A DNA stretch of 64,000 nt from Deinococcus roseus (GTDB taxonomy: Bacteria > Deinococcota > Deinococci > Deinococcales > Deinococcaceae): assembly GCF_014646895.1 (NCBI RefSeq), contig NZ_BMOD01000001.1, positions 305,172-369,171 on the forward strand, given 5' to 3'. The position numbers were made by a program, and so were the translations under genes. The notes beneath the pieces are model-generated. The model was not told the origin of the DNA. It made no database searches and saw only the letters and a list, made by a program, of their open reading frames with translations. How positions within the stretch are numbered: position 1 is the stretch's first letter; every line of letters begins with the position of its first letter. Shown here piece by piece: positions 32,320-41,059 of the stretch.

Positions 32320-33099
32320 TCAAACCTTCAGGAGTTCACGGGTGGCTTCTTCCAGGCTGCCGCTTCCTGACAGGCTGGATCCCACCAGCACGGCATCTGC
32401 AATTCCTCGAATTTCTGCCAGTTGCTCTGGAGTGGAGTAACCGCTCTCGGCAATCAGCACCCCTTCAAACCCTGCAGCTCTGGCTTTTGCAATCAGTCTG
32501 GGGGAAACCTCCAGATCGATCTTCAGGGTGGTGAGGTCGCGGTTGTTCACCCCGATGATTTTGCAACCTGCAGCCAGGGCGATGTCCAGTTCTTCAGCAG
32601 TGTGCACTTCCACCAGGGCATCCAGACCACAGTGGTGGGTGTACTCCAGGTACTCCCCGATCAGATCTCCCAGCACGGAAACCATCAAAAGGACGGCACT
32701 GGCTCCCCATTCACGGGCCTCTTCAATCATCCTGGGGTGCAGCACGAAATCCTTGCGCAGCACTGGAATCTCCACTTTTGCCACCACGGCTTTGAGAAAA
32801 TCCGGGGAACCTTTGAAGTAACGCTCCTCGGTCAGGACGCTGATGGCACTGGCTCCACCCCGTTGATATGACAGGGCAGCATCCACAGGGTCCAGTTCAG
32901 CGATGGCCCCCAGAGAAGGACTGGCCTGCTTGACCTCAGCAATCAGGGCCAGAGGCTGGCTTCTGAGGGCAGTTTCAAAACGGCAGGATTTTTCCTGCTG
33001 TGGAAAATCGGTGGTGATGGGAAGCTGGTAATCCTGAGCCCGCAGGGTGCAGATCTCTCCCAGCACACCAGGGACTCGGGTAAGGTCGGGTAAACGCAT
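32320..33099 (-). CDS. trpC: Indole-3-glycerol phosphate synthase
   Basis: TrpC closes the indole ring in tryptophan synthesis. The TIM-barrel motifs are EVKQASPSLG (about 54-63), VLRKDFVLHP (about 113), NNRDL (about 184) and ESGYST (about 219), over 259 residues, with no PRAI fusion. No other trp gene is adjacent. TAGAAT (33111-33106) ends 6 bases before the ATG, fitting a leaderless mRNA. Confidence 0.97.
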   Translation of the reverse strand: MRLPDLTRVPGVLGEICTLRAQDYQLPITTDFPQQEKSCRFETALRSQPLALIAEVKQASPSLGAIAELDPVDAALSYQRGGASAISVLTEERYFKGSPDFLKAVVAKVEIPVLRKDFVLHPRMIEEAREWGASAVLLMVSVLGDLIGEYLEYTHHCGLDALVEVHTAEELDIALAAGCKIIGVNNRDLTTLKIDLEVSPRLIAKARAAGFEGVLIAESGYSTPEQLAEIRGIADAVLVGSSLSGSGSLEEATRELLKV

Positions 33100-33105
33100 G
33101 AAAGC

Positions 33106-33111
33106 ATTCTA
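33106..33111 (-). promoter_or_regulatory. -10 of leaderless trpC
   Basis: TAGAAT on the minus strand, 6 bases before the ATG at 33099. Confidence 0.55.
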
Positions 33112-33206
33112 CCGACTTGGCTGGTCACAGAAAGAAAGTCGTTTAACGAACCTTGACCCTTGGCTGGCTGTAAGCCTTCTCACCCTTCAACAGTCAAAAT
33201 GCTCAC

Positions 33207-33212
33207 TAACAT
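33207..33212 (+). promoter_or_regulatory. -10 of the lipid kinase gene
   Basis: TAACAT ends 7 bases before the ATG at 33220. Earlier in-frame ATGs at 33199 and 33211 overlap this element and have no ribosome binding site. Confidence 0.45.
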
Positions 33213-33219
33213 GAAAGAC

Positions 33220-34134
33220 ATGCAGAATGTGCTGATCATTGAAAACAAAAAAGCAGGTCGGGGGAACCACCACCTTCACGAATTCCGGGATTTGTTGATC
33301 GAAAAAGGGATCAATGTGGTGGAACGGGAACTCAGCCGGGAAACCACCCCCGAAGCCCTCACCGCAGACACCGACAACTTTCAAGCGGTGGTGGCTGCCG
33401 GAGGGGACGGCACCATCAGCTGTGTGGCCCATGCTCTATCGGGAAAAGACATCCCCCTGCTCACCTTCCCTGCAGGGACCGCCAACCTGATTGCAGTCAA
33501 TCTGGGCATTCAGGACAATGCAGAAACGCTGTATGACCTGCTGGAAAACGGAGAATCCTCCCGAATTGACCTTGCAGAGCTGGTGGTGGGCACCAAGCAA
33601 TATGGCTTTACCATGCTGGCCGGAGTCGGTCTGGATGCAGAGATGATCCACGCCAGCGAGGAACTCAAACCCACCCTGGGTGTGGCAGCTTATGTGGTCG
33701 CCATGCTCAAAAAAATTGCAGTCCCAGAGGCCGACATCACCCTGGAAATGGACGGGAAAACCGTCAAGACCCGGGGCATGAGCGTGATGATCGCCAATTT
33801 TGGCATGGCCACCTTCGGCATTCCCATCACAGAAGGCATCGATCCCAGCGATGGCCTGTTCACCATCATCGTGCTGAAAGGCAACACCCCTCTGGCCCTG
33901 GTGCCCAGCATCATCGAGAGCATCAAGGCCCACCTCAAGGTGGGAAAAGTGGATTATGGAGACCGCATCGAGGTCTACCACTGCAAGGAAATCACCATCC
34001 ACACCGACCCCACCCTTCCCGTGCAATATGACGGTGAGGTGGTGGAGGACGCCTGCACCCCCATTCATGCCCGTGTGCTGCCAAGAGCCGTCAGGATGAT
34101 CCGGGCAAGGGAGAAAGAGGAACTGGCGACTTAG
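33220..34134 (+). CDS. Diacylglycerol kinase family lipid kinase (YegS/DgkB-like)
   Basis: It phosphorylates a membrane lipid such as diacylglycerol or a related alcohol with ATP. The catalytic glycine loop AAGGDGT (about 66-72), FPAGTANLIA (about 92) and the conserved C-terminal beta-sandwich (LPVQYDGEVVEDA, with QYDGE) are clear over 304 residues. The start is chosen at MQNVLIIENKKAG, the usual first strand of the family. It is divergent from trpC. Confidence 0.9.
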   Translation: MQNVLIIENKKAGRGNHHLHEFRDLLIEKGINVVERELSRETTPEALTADTDNFQAVVAAGGDGTISCVAHALSGKDIPLLTFPAGTANLIAVNLGIQDNAETLYDLLENGESSRIDLAELVVGTKQYGFTMLAGVGLDAEMIHASEELKPTLGVAAYVVAMLKKIAVPEADITLEMDGKTVKTRGMSVMIANFGMATFGIPITEGIDPSDGLFTIIVLKGNTPLALVPSIIESIKAHLKVGKVDYGDRIEVYHCKEITIHTDPTLPVQYDGEVVEDACTPIHARVLPRAVRMIRAREKEELAT

Positions 34135-34143
34135 AGGCCGAGA

Positions 34144-34232
34144 GCCGAGGGCAAATCTGTAAAACTTTAGCTGGCGCTTCTGAATCTGACATTTGGCTGA
34201 AGCTTTTGCATTTCAAGGGCTTGGCCCTCGGC
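34144..34232. repeat. Interspersed element with GCCGAGGGC inverted ends
   Basis: GCCGAGGGC (34144-34152) is perfectly inverted at 34224-34232, with GCCGAGA just before the left arm. The element at 49024-49192 has related ends. Confidence 0.5.
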
Positions 34233-34310
34233 AAAAACACCTCCCTGCACGAAATTTTCGACCCTGCCTTCCTGCCCTGTGCTGTCCAGCCGTGTTAAAC
34301 TCTTCTGGAT

Positions 34311-34841
34311 ATGGTGTTTTCCCCTGGTAACGGAGAAGTTCAAATCAGCGCTGAGACCATTCAGCAGCGCATCAAAGAAATTGGTGAGCAGATCACCCAC
34401 GATTACGCAGGTCAGGAGCCCCACCTGATTTGTGTGCTCAACGGTGCTTTTCTGTTCCATGCCGACCTGGTCCGGGCCATTGGTTTGCCCCTGACCGTGG
34501 ATTTTCTGGCGGTGTCTTCTTATGGCAATGCCAAGCAGTCCAGCGGTGAAGTCAAACTGATCAAGGACCTGAGCCTGCCCATTTCCAACCGCCATGTGAT
34601 TCTGGTGGAGGACATTGTGGACACCGGCATCACCATGAATTACCTGCTGCATTATCTGGAGGGGCGTCAGCCTGCCAGCCTGAAGGTGGCTGCCCTGCTG
34701 TCCAAACCTTCCCGTCGCAAGGTGCAGGTGCCTGTGGAGTACGTGGGCTTCGAGATCCCGGATGCTTTCGTGTATGGCTTCGGATTGGACCGTTCACAGC
34801 GGGACCGCAACCTCTCTTTCATCACCTCTCAAGAGTCCTGA
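34311..34841 (+). CDS. hpt: Hypoxanthine phosphoribosyltransferase
   Basis: It salvages hypoxanthine and guanine to IMP/GMP using PRPP. The PRPP-binding loop VILVEDIVDTG (about 100-110) and VCVLNG-like CVLNGAFLFHADL (about 43) are typical over 176 residues. TAAACT at 34296-34301 lies 9 bases before the ATG and no ribosome binding site is seen, so the leader would be very short. It is followed after one base by nadC. Confidence 0.95.
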   Translation: MVFSPGNGEVQISAETIQQRIKEIGEQITHDYAGQEPHLICVLNGAFLFHADLVRAIGLPLTVDFLAVSSYGNAKQSSGEVKLIKDLSLPISNRHVILVEDIVDTGITMNYLLHYLEGRQPASLKVAALLSKPSRRKVQVPVEYVGFEIPDAFVYGFGLDRSQRDRNLSFITSQES

Positions 34842-34842
34842 G

Positions 34843-35676
34843 ATGCTGGGTTTAGCAGAGCGCCTGAAGTACGCGCTTCAGGAAGACATTGGGCGTGGAG
34901 ATGTCACCACCCTGTCCACGGTGCCTGCAGGGCAGCAGGGCATCGGGTTTCTGAAACTCAAAAGCCCCGGTGTGGTGTTTGGCCTGGAAGTCGCCAGAGA
35001 AGTGTTTCATCTGGTGGATCCCAATCTGCAGGTGAACTGGGATGTGCAGGATGGCAGCGATCTGCAACCGCAGGTGCTGGGCAAAGTCACGGGCAGCATG
35101 CAGAGCATTTTGCTGGGTGAACGTCTGGCCCTGAACCTGATGCAGCGCCTTTCAGGTGTCGCCACCCTGACAAAAGCCTTTGTAAATGCGCTGGGAGACA
35201 GCAACACCAAAGTGCTGGACACCCGCAAAACCACGCCCCTGTGGCGGGATCTGGAGAAAGCTGCGGTGCGTGCTGCAGGAGGCGTCAACCACCGTTTTGG
35301 CCTGGACGATGGCCTGCTGATCAAGGACAACCACGTGGTGGCTGCAGGTGGCGTACAAAAAGCCATTCAGGCCGCCAAAGAGCGCTTCTACCTGATCAAG
35401 ATTGAATGCGAAGTGGAGTCTCTGGAGCAGTTGCGTGAGGCCATTGGGTCTGGTGCAGACCGCATCATGCTGGACAACATGGACGACCAGAACCTGCAGG
35501 AAGCCGTGCGCATCAGAAATGAACTGAATCCACAGATTTCCCTGGAAGCCAGTGGCAACATGACCATAGAGCGTCTGGGACGCATCAAAAATTTTGGTCT
35601 GGATTTTGTGAGCGTGGGCGCACTGACCCATTCTGCAACAAGTTTGGACATTTCGCTGGATGTTCGGCTGGCCTGA
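34843..35676 (+). CDS. nadC: Nicotinate-nucleotide pyrophosphorylase (quinolinate phosphoribosyltransferase)
   Basis: NadC converts quinolinate and PRPP to nicotinate mononucleotide, the third step of de novo NAD synthesis. Typical motifs are EDIGRGDVTT (about 14-23), RLSGVATLT (about 103), DTRKTTP (about 126), GGVNHR (about 146) and the ASGNM/SVGALTHS C-terminus. Length is 277 residues. It starts one base after the hpt stop, so the two PRPP-using genes are co-transcribed. nadA, nadB and nadE follow downstream. Confidence 0.97.
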   Translation: MLGLAERLKYALQEDIGRGDVTTLSTVPAGQQGIGFLKLKSPGVVFGLEVAREVFHLVDPNLQVNWDVQDGSDLQPQVLGKVTGSMQSILLGERLALNLMQRLSGVATLTKAFVNALGDSNTKVLDTRKTTPLWRDLEKAAVRAAGGVNHRFGLDDGLLIKDNHVVAAGGVQKAIQAAKERFYLIKIECEVESLEQLREAIGSGADRIMLDNMDDQNLQEAVRIRNELNPQISLEASGNMTIERLGRIKNFGLDFVSVGALTHSATSLDISLDVRLA

Positions 35677-35685
35677 CCCAACAAT

Positions 35686-35737
35686 GACAGTCTGATGCTG
35701 CACGTTTCTGGTGCAGGCCCGGACTGTCTTTTTTTGG
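35686..35737 (+). terminator. hpt-nadC terminator
   Basis: A two-part stem, GACAGTC/GACTGTC outside and CTGCAC/GTGCAG inside, followed by a run of Ts. Confidence 0.85.
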
Positions 35738-35821
35738 GTGGTTGCTTGATTATGGGATGGTTTGCAACTGCAATTTTGTTTTACACGTTCCTGACAAAGT
35801 TACGCGAAAACCATAACTCAA

Positions 35822-35926
35822 CTCATAATTCCCATAGAGATCTGGAGCTATTATGAGAGAAAGAGGCCTGAATTCCAGGCCTGCTCCCTGAGGCGCAACC
35901 ACAGTCGCAACCACAGAGGTGACTTG
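35822..35926 (+). promoter_or_regulatory. Structured nadA leader
   Basis: CTCATAAT (35822-35829) is inverted as ATTATGAG (35850-35857). A strong hairpin AGGCCTG/CAGGCCT follows at 35864-35882, then the 11-base direct repeat CGCAACCACAG occurs twice (35893-35903 and 35905-35915) just before the GAGGTG binding site. This is consistent with an operator and/or RNA control of nadA. Confidence 0.5.
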
Positions 35927-36877
35927 ATGAACCTGATCCAACTGGAACCCTTCCGCACCCCTGCAGAGCTGAAAGCCGAAATTCAGCGCCTGAAAACAGA
36001 GAAAAAAGCGGTGGTTCTCGCCCACAATTACCAGCGCCCCGAAGTGCAGGAAGTCGCAGACTACGTCGGGGATTCGCTGGGTCTGGCCCGCCAGGCCGCA
36101 AAAACCGAGGCCGAGGTGATCGTCTTTGCGGGCGTGCACTTCATGGCAGAAACCGCCGCCATCCTCAACCCAGAGAAAAGGGTGCTGCTTCCCAACCTCA
36201 ACGCTGGTTGCTCTCTGGCAGACACCATCACTGCAGAGGACGTGCGGGCCTGGAAAAAAGACAATCCAGATGGCCTGGTGGTGGTTTACGTCAACACCAC
36301 TGCAGATGTCAAAGCAGAAGCCGATTACTGCGTCACCAGTGGCAACGCTGTGGCCGTGGTGAACTCCCTGCCTCAGGACAGAAAGATTTTCTTTGCCCCG
36401 GACATGTTCCTGGCGGCCCACGTGGAACGCCAGACCGGACGCAAACTGGACATCTGGCTGGGAGAGTGCCATGTGCATGCTGGCATCCGACCCGACGACA
36501 TCGACGCCCAGAAAGCCCAGAACCCTGGTGCCGAGTTCCTGATTCACCCGGAATGTGGCTGTGCCAGCCATGCCATTTACAACTTCCCGGACACCCCCCT
36601 GCTTTCCACGGAAGCCATGATCAGCCACTCCAGACAGTCTGAAGCAAAAGACTTCATTGTGGTCACGGAAATTGACATGGTGCACCGCCTGAAGCGCGAA
36701 GTCCCTGAAAAGAACTTCATTCCCGTGAACCGCACCGCCCTGTGCGAATACATGAAAATGATCACCCTGGAAAACGTCTATGAGACCCTGCGCGACCTGA
36801 ACAACCAGGTCAGTGTGCCTGAAGAGGTGGCCCAGAAAGCCCTCAAGAGCATCGAGCGCATGATCCAGATCGGGTGA
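35927..36877 (+). CDS. nadA: Quinolinate synthase NadA
   Basis: NadA condenses iminoaspartate with dihydroxyacetone phosphate to quinolinate, using a 4Fe-4S cluster. The protein (316 residues) has HNYQRPEVQEVADYVGDSL (about 35-53), the first cluster Cys in LNAGCSLAD (about 93), HPECGC (about 208) and the last in LCEYMKMITL (about 273), plus IWLGECHVHAGI. The ATG at 35927 follows GAGGTG by 6 bases. It stands alone between two terminators, although nadB follows at once, so it may be controlled apart from nadB-nadE. Confidence 0.96.
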   Translation: MNLIQLEPFRTPAELKAEIQRLKTEKKAVVLAHNYQRPEVQEVADYVGDSLGLARQAAKTEAEVIVFAGVHFMAETAAILNPEKRVLLPNLNAGCSLADTITAEDVRAWKKDNPDGLVVVYVNTTADVKAEADYCVTSGNAVAVVNSLPQDRKIFFAPDMFLAAHVERQTGRKLDIWLGECHVHAGIRPDDIDAQKAQNPGAEFLIHPECGCASHAIYNFPDTPLLSTEAMISHSRQSEAKDFIVVTEIDMVHRLKREVPEKNFIPVNRTALCEYMKMITLENVYETLRDLNNQVSVPEEVAQKALKSIERMIQIG

Positions 36878-36902
36878 TTGCCAGAACAGAAGCAAAACAG
36901 GG

Positions 36903-36930
36903 AGGCACAGTTTGACTGTGCCTTTCTTTC
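36903..36930 (+). terminator. nadA terminator
   Basis: AGGCACAGT and ACTGTGCCT form a 9-bp stem with a 3-base loop and a T-rich tail, between nadA and nadB. Confidence 0.8.
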
Positions 36931-36963
36931 TGCCCTGCACACTCAAAAGGAGGTCTGATCCAG

Positions 36964-38439
36964 ATGCAAACCCACCAGAACCATGACCTGCTGATTGTTG
37001 GCAGCGGAATCACCGGCCTGTACGCAGCCCTGCATGCCCGGAGCCTGGGCCTGAAGGTGCTGCTGATCAGCAAAGCCAACCTGGAAAGTGGTTCCACCTT
37101 CTGGGCCCAGGGTGGGCTGGCCTTCCCCACCAGCCCTGAAGACATTGAGCCGCACATTCAGGACACCCTGAAAGCCGGGCGCGGCCTTTGCGATGAACAG
37201 ACGGTGCGCCTTTTTGTGGAGGAGGCGGGGCAGCACCTGCACAAACTGCTGTCTTATGGGGTGCCTTTCGAGGACCACCAGACCCTGGAAGGCGGTCACA
37301 GCCATGCCAGGGTGTTTCATGCCTGGGGGGACGCTTCTGGGCGGGCTGTAAGTGTGACCCTCACCCAGGCCGTCAGAGATCAGGGCATTGAAGTGCTGGA
37401 GGGGGCTTTTGTGCAGGCCCTGCTGATCTCAGAATCTGGAAGGGTGGTAGGGGTACAGACCCAGAACCAGAACCATCTGGCGGGAGCGGTTTTGCTGGCC
37501 TCTGGAGGCTTTGGGCAGCTTTACCCGGTCACCACTGCACCCGAAGAAGCCACCGGAGACGGCATTGCTCTGGCTTACCGGGCCGGGGCCGTGCTGCGGG
37601 ACATGGAATTTGTGCAGTTTCACCCCACCGTGTATCTGGCAGGCAACCGGGGCCTCCTGATCACCGAGGCTGCGCGGGGTGAAGGGGCCATCCTGCTGAA
37701 CAACCACATGGAACGCTTCATGCAGCAGTACGACCCTCAGGGAGAACTGGCCCCCAGAGATGTGGTCGCCCGGGCCATCGCCTCCGAAGAAACCCGAACC
37801 GGCAAAGTCTTCCTGGACCTCAGGCACCTGGGGGCAGAATTTGTGCAGCACCGTTTCCCCAGCATTTACAAACGCCTGCTTTCTCAGGGCGTGGACATCA
37901 GCACGGAGCTGGTTCCGGTCAGTCCAGCGGTGCATTACACCATTGGGGGCATTTTGACCGATGTGAACGGCAAAACCACCCTGGATGGGCTTTATGCTGC
38001 CGGAGAGGTCGCTTCTTCGGGGCTTCACGGAGCCAACCGTCTGGCCAGCAACTCCCTCCCGGAAGGTCTGGTGTTCGGGGTGCGGGCTGTGGATGCTGCT
38101 TTAAAAGACCTCAAGTTTGAAGATCCTGCCTCCAGAACCCTGCTGGAAACGGTGGACAGCAAGGCCAGCGTGCAGCAGGTGATTCGGGATGGGGCAGGCA
38201 TCAACCGCACTGCAGAAACCCTGCGTGTGGCCCTCTCCGATTTGCCCAGACCCACGCCATCCAATGGAACCATTGAAGAACTGGAAGCCGGAAACCTCTC
38301 CCGCATTGCCGAAACCGTCCTGAGGGGTGCATTGCAGCGGGAAGAGTCCAGAGGTGGCCACTTCCGCACCGATTACCCCGAACTGGACGAGGTGAGGCAC
38401 AGCCTCTTTCAGATCCCTCCCCTGCTGGAGACTTTATGA
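36964..38439 (+). CDS. nadB: L-aspartate oxidase NadB
   Basis: NadB oxidises aspartate to iminoaspartate, the substrate of NadA. It is an FAD protein of the succinate dehydrogenase flavoprotein fold: DLLIVGSGITGLYAAL (about 8-23), SGSTFWAQGG (about 42), the capping-domain HPTVYL and the active-site DxxR-like APRDVVARAI, then GLYAAGEVASSGLHGANRLASNSLPE. Length is 491 residues. AAAGGAGG lies about 10 bases before the ATG. The next gene overlaps its stop (ATGA). Confidence 0.96.
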   Translation: MQTHQNHDLLIVGSGITGLYAALHARSLGLKVLLISKANLESGSTFWAQGGLAFPTSPEDIEPHIQDTLKAGRGLCDEQTVRLFVEEAGQHLHKLLSYGVPFEDHQTLEGGHSHARVFHAWGDASGRAVSVTLTQAVRDQGIEVLEGAFVQALLISESGRVVGVQTQNQNHLAGAVLLASGGFGQLYPVTTAPEEATGDGIALAYRAGAVLRDMEFVQFHPTVYLAGNRGLLITEAARGEGAILLNNHMERFMQQYDPQGELAPRDVVARAIASEETRTGKVFLDLRHLGAEFVQHRFPSIYKRLLSQGVDISTELVPVSPAVHYTIGGILTDVNGKTTLDGLYAAGEVASSGLHGANRLASNSLPEGLVFGVRAVDAALKDLKFEDPASRTLLETVDSKASVQQVIRDGAGINRTAETLRVALSDLPRPTPSNGTIEELEAGNLSRIAETVLRGALQREESRGGHFRTDYPELDEVRHSLFQIPPLLETL

Positions 38440-39305
38440 TCAAACACGCTGTTTTGCAGCTCAAACCCGAAAAAGGCAACATTAAAGGCAACCTTGAGCT
38501 TTTGAAATCCGCTCTGCTGGACCTCAAAGCCGAGTCTCCCGATGTGGTGGTGCTCCCAGAAGCTTTCCTGACCGCTTACTTTCTGCAAGGCGGTGTGCGG
38601 GAACTGGCCCTCACCCAGCAGGAATTGCTGGCCCTCTTGCAGGAGATGTACCAGAGCCTGGAATGGACCGGGGTGCTGGATCTGGTGGTCGGTTTTTACG
38701 AGCGGGAAGGCGGCACCTTCTTCAATTCCTGCGCTTATCTGGAACTGGGAGGAAGGGGTATCCTGCACGTGCACCGCAAGGTGTTCCTGCCCACCTACGG
38801 GGTCTTCGATGAGGAGCGGTACCTGTCCAGAGGTTCCCGCATACAGGCCTTCAACACCCGCTTTGGTCGGGTGGGCATGCTGATCTGCGAGGATTTCTGG
38901 CACACTGTCACCAGCACCATCATTGCTCTGGACGGAGCCCAGATGGTTTATGTGCCCTCTGCCAGTCCTGCCCGTGGTTTTGCTTCCCAGAACCCTGGCA
39001 ATATGGAGCGCTGGAGTGCGCTCGCTCAGGCCGTTTCTGCCGAGCATGGCGTGTACACCCTGCTCAGTTCCCTGATCGGGTTTGAGGGGGGCAAAGGCAT
39101 GGTGGGAGGAAGCCTGATCGTGAGTCCAGAAGGGAAAATCATGGTTTCTGCTCCTGCTTTTGAAGCAACTGCACTGCTGGCAGAAATCGATCTGGAACGC
39201 ATTCCTGCTGTACGTTATGACAATCCCTTGCTGGCAGACCTGCAAGGCAACCTGCCTTCGATCCTGCCAGACCTCAGCCGTGTGGTGCACAGAGGTGAGA
39301 AATGA
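38436..39305 (+). CDS. Nitrilase-superfamily amidohydrolase, probable glutaminase partner of NadE
   Basis: Carbon-nitrogen hydrolase fold of 289 residues with the Glu-Lys-Cys triad: VLPEAFLT (Glu about 49), HRKVFLPTYGVFDE (Lys about 114) and MLICEDFWH (Cys about 151). The YGVFDE and ICEDFW wording is that of the glutaminase domain of glutamine-dependent NAD synthetases rather than of free nitrilases. It overlaps nadB and nadE by ATGA on both sides, so it very likely supplies ammonia from glutamine to NadE. The partnership is inferred from context. Confidence 0.87.
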   Translation: MIKHAVLQLKPEKGNIKGNLELLKSALLDLKAESPDVVVLPEAFLTAYFLQGGVRELALTQQELLALLQEMYQSLEWTGVLDLVVGFYEREGGTFFNSCAYLELGGRGILHVHRKVFLPTYGVFDEERYLSRGSRIQAFNTRFGRVGMLICEDFWHTVTSTIIALDGAQMVYVPSASPARGFASQNPGNMERWSALAQAVSAEHGVYTLLSSLIGFEGGKGMVGGSLIVSPEGKIMVSAPAFEATALLAEIDLERIPAVRYDNPLLADLQGNLPSILPDLSRVVHRGEK

Positions 39306-40150
39306 AAATCCTCAAAGCAAACCGGGGCAGTGAAGCACTGGACCTCAATTACCCTTTGCTTGCCCAGTATCTGGAGCGCTTCATCCGGGAAGAACTGGCC
39401 TGGAGGGGCTACCAAAAAGGCCTGATCGGAGTGAGTGGAGGGGTGGATTCTGCCCTGACCCTGGCCCTGGCCGTGCGTGCTCTGGGAGCAGAAAATGTGC
39501 ATGCAGTTGCCATGCCCCACCAGCGTTCTGCCCCCACCTCTTTTGAACACGCAAAGCTGGTCTGCGATGCCTTCGGGGTCAAGCTGGACACCGTAGACAT
39601 CACCCCCATTGTGGAAGGCTACGCCCAGACCGATCCTGAAATGACCGCCAGACGCAAAGGCAACCTGATGGCCAGAAGCCGCATGATGGTGCTCTTTGAC
39701 CAGTCTGAGAAACACCACGCCCTCACCCTGGGCACTGGAAACAAGACTGAACGCCTCTTTGGTTACTTCACCTGGCATGCCGATGACACCCCACCCATCA
39801 ACCCTCTGGGCGACCTCTACAAAACCCAGGTGTGGGGTCTCTCTGAACATGTTGGGGTACCAGACACCGTGCTGCACAAGGCCCCCACTGCAGACCTGGA
39901 AGCAGGCCAGACCGATGAAGGTGATCTGGGCATCACATACAAAAGGGCCGATGTCATTCTGGAACACTACCTGAAAGGCTACCCAGATGCTTACATCGAA
40001 AGCCTGGGGTACACTGCTGCTGAAATCGAGCGGGTGAAAACCCTGGTGAACCGCACCCACTGGAAACGCACCACCCCGGCCACAGCCGTGGTCAGCAGCA
40101 CCGCCATCAACGAGTTCTACCTTAGGCCTCTGGATTTCAGGATCAAATAA
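39302..40150 (+). CDS. nadE: NAD+ synthase NadE
   Basis: NadE amidates deamido-NAD to NAD with ATP, the last step of the pathway. The PP-loop SGGVDSALTLAL (about 45-56), ALTLGTGNKTERLFGYFT (about 139-156) and PTADLEAGQTDEGDLG (about 197) are conserved. With 282 residues it has only the synthetase domain and lacks the N-terminal glutaminase, which seems to be encoded by the overlapping upstream gene. The ATG overlaps that gene's stop. Confidence 0.96.
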   Translation: MKILKANRGSEALDLNYPLLAQYLERFIREELAWRGYQKGLIGVSGGVDSALTLALAVRALGAENVHAVAMPHQRSAPTSFEHAKLVCDAFGVKLDTVDITPIVEGYAQTDPEMTARRKGNLMARSRMMVLFDQSEKHHALTLGTGNKTERLFGYFTWHADDTPPINPLGDLYKTQVWGLSEHVGVPDTVLHKAPTADLEAGQTDEGDLGITYKRADVILEHYLKGYPDAYIESLGYTAAEIERVKTLVNRTHWKRTTPATAVVSSTAINEFYLRPLDFRIK

Positions 40151-40188
40151 ACCCGCAACTTTTTCAAGCTGCAACCCGTAACTGTGGC

Positions 40189-40425
40189 ATGCAAATCTTG
40201 TTTTTTGTTTTCTCTGTGCTGGCAGATGTGTTGGTTCAGGTGCTCTGGTGTGGCCTGTTGCGGCTGTTTGGCTGGTGGGCTTTGCTGGTCCCAGCCCACA
40301 TTGTGCTGATCGCTGCTTTTCCCAGCTGGACACTCTTTTATGGGAGTCTGGGTCTGTGGCTGGGTCTGGTGGTCCTGAAACAATTCAGGTTGCTGAACAG
40401 GCTTCCCTTGCTGAAAAAAGCTTGA
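40189..40425 (+). CDS. Small membrane protein of unknown function
   Basis: 78 residues with two long hydrophobic segments (about 1-27 and 29-60, rich in Trp, Leu and Phe) and a basic tail (KQFRLLNRLPLLKKA), implying two membrane spans with the C-terminus inside. There is no Shine-Dalgarno site. A TAACTG lies shortly before the ATG, and a terminator follows. No family is recognised. Confidence 0.55.
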   Translation: MQILFFVFSVLADVLVQVLWCGLLRLFGWWALLVPAHIVLIAAFPSWTLFYGSLGLWLGLVVLKQFRLLNRLPLLKKA

Positions 40426-40472
40426 TCTCCTGCATTGACAACCACAGACACAAACCCACATTCAGAAACAAG

Positions 40473-40498
40473 AAAACGGCCTGGTCAGGGCCGTTTTT
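40473..40498. terminator. Bidirectional terminator
   Basis: AAAACGGCC is inverted around a short loop as GGCCGTTTT, serving the small membrane gene and the convergent beta-barrel gene. Confidence 0.8.
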
Positions 40499-40513
40499 CT
40501 GTTGTTCTGAAGT

Positions 40514-40987
40514 TCAGAAGAAAACTTTGAGGCCAAAACGTCCACTCAGGTTCACCGAGTTGCCGCCGCCCACAAAAACCACATTGGGCTCCAGTTCTGC
40601 AAAGAAAGAAGCGGTTTTGGTGAATTCAAAATCTGCACCCAGCACGCCACGCAGCATCACGCTGGTGCTGTTGTTGCCGATGCCAAAACCCAGACCTGCA
40701 CCAATGTAGGGCTTCACATCGCTCTTGCCAAAGGGATAAAGCACGTCTGCATTGAGGCCCATTCCGAAGCTGCCCCCAAAAACACCAAAGCTGGCTTCCA
40801 GACGACCGTCAAAGTCACCCAGAAATTTTTCTGCACCCAGACCGATGCTGGCGGAAAAAGCCGCTGCACCTTTGCCGTTGCTGACAAAATTGGCGTCTGC
40901 TCCAGAACCCCCCAGAATGTAGGTTTTCCCTGCTGCAAGTGTGCTGCCCATCAGGGCCAGAATGCTGACCATCACAAATTTTTTCAT
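40514..40987 (-). CDS. Exported beta-barrel-like protein
   Basis: 157 residues with a signal peptide (MKKFVMVSILALMGSTLAAG) followed by alternating hydrophobic and glycine-rich strands (SASIGLGAEKFL, SFGVFGGSFGMGLNADV, PYIGAGLGFGIG) and a C-terminal Phe (GRFGLKVFF), the pattern of a small outer-membrane barrel. GGAGG precedes the ATG at 40987. It diverges from the zinc-type CobW GTPase gene and shares a 108-base promoter region with it. Confidence 0.75.
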   Translation of the reverse strand: MKKFVMVSILALMGSTLAAGKTYILGGSGADANFVSNGKGAAAFSASIGLGAEKFLGDFDGRLEASFGVFGGSFGMGLNADVLYPFGKSDVKPYIGAGLGFGIGNNSTSVMLRGVLGADFEFTKTASFFAELEPNVVFVGGGNSVNLSGRFGLKVFF

Positions 40988-41059
40988 GTTTCCTCCAGCG
41001 CACCACTCTAGAGACAACCCTCATGAATTGCATGAGATCACACAAAATTCACCTTCATC

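Noticed and set aside
35822..35926. NAD-I (nadA motif) riboswitch
   Set aside because: There is a repeated ACAACC-like element and the right gene, but the two-domain consensus is not recognisable and the class is mainly reported from Acidobacteria.
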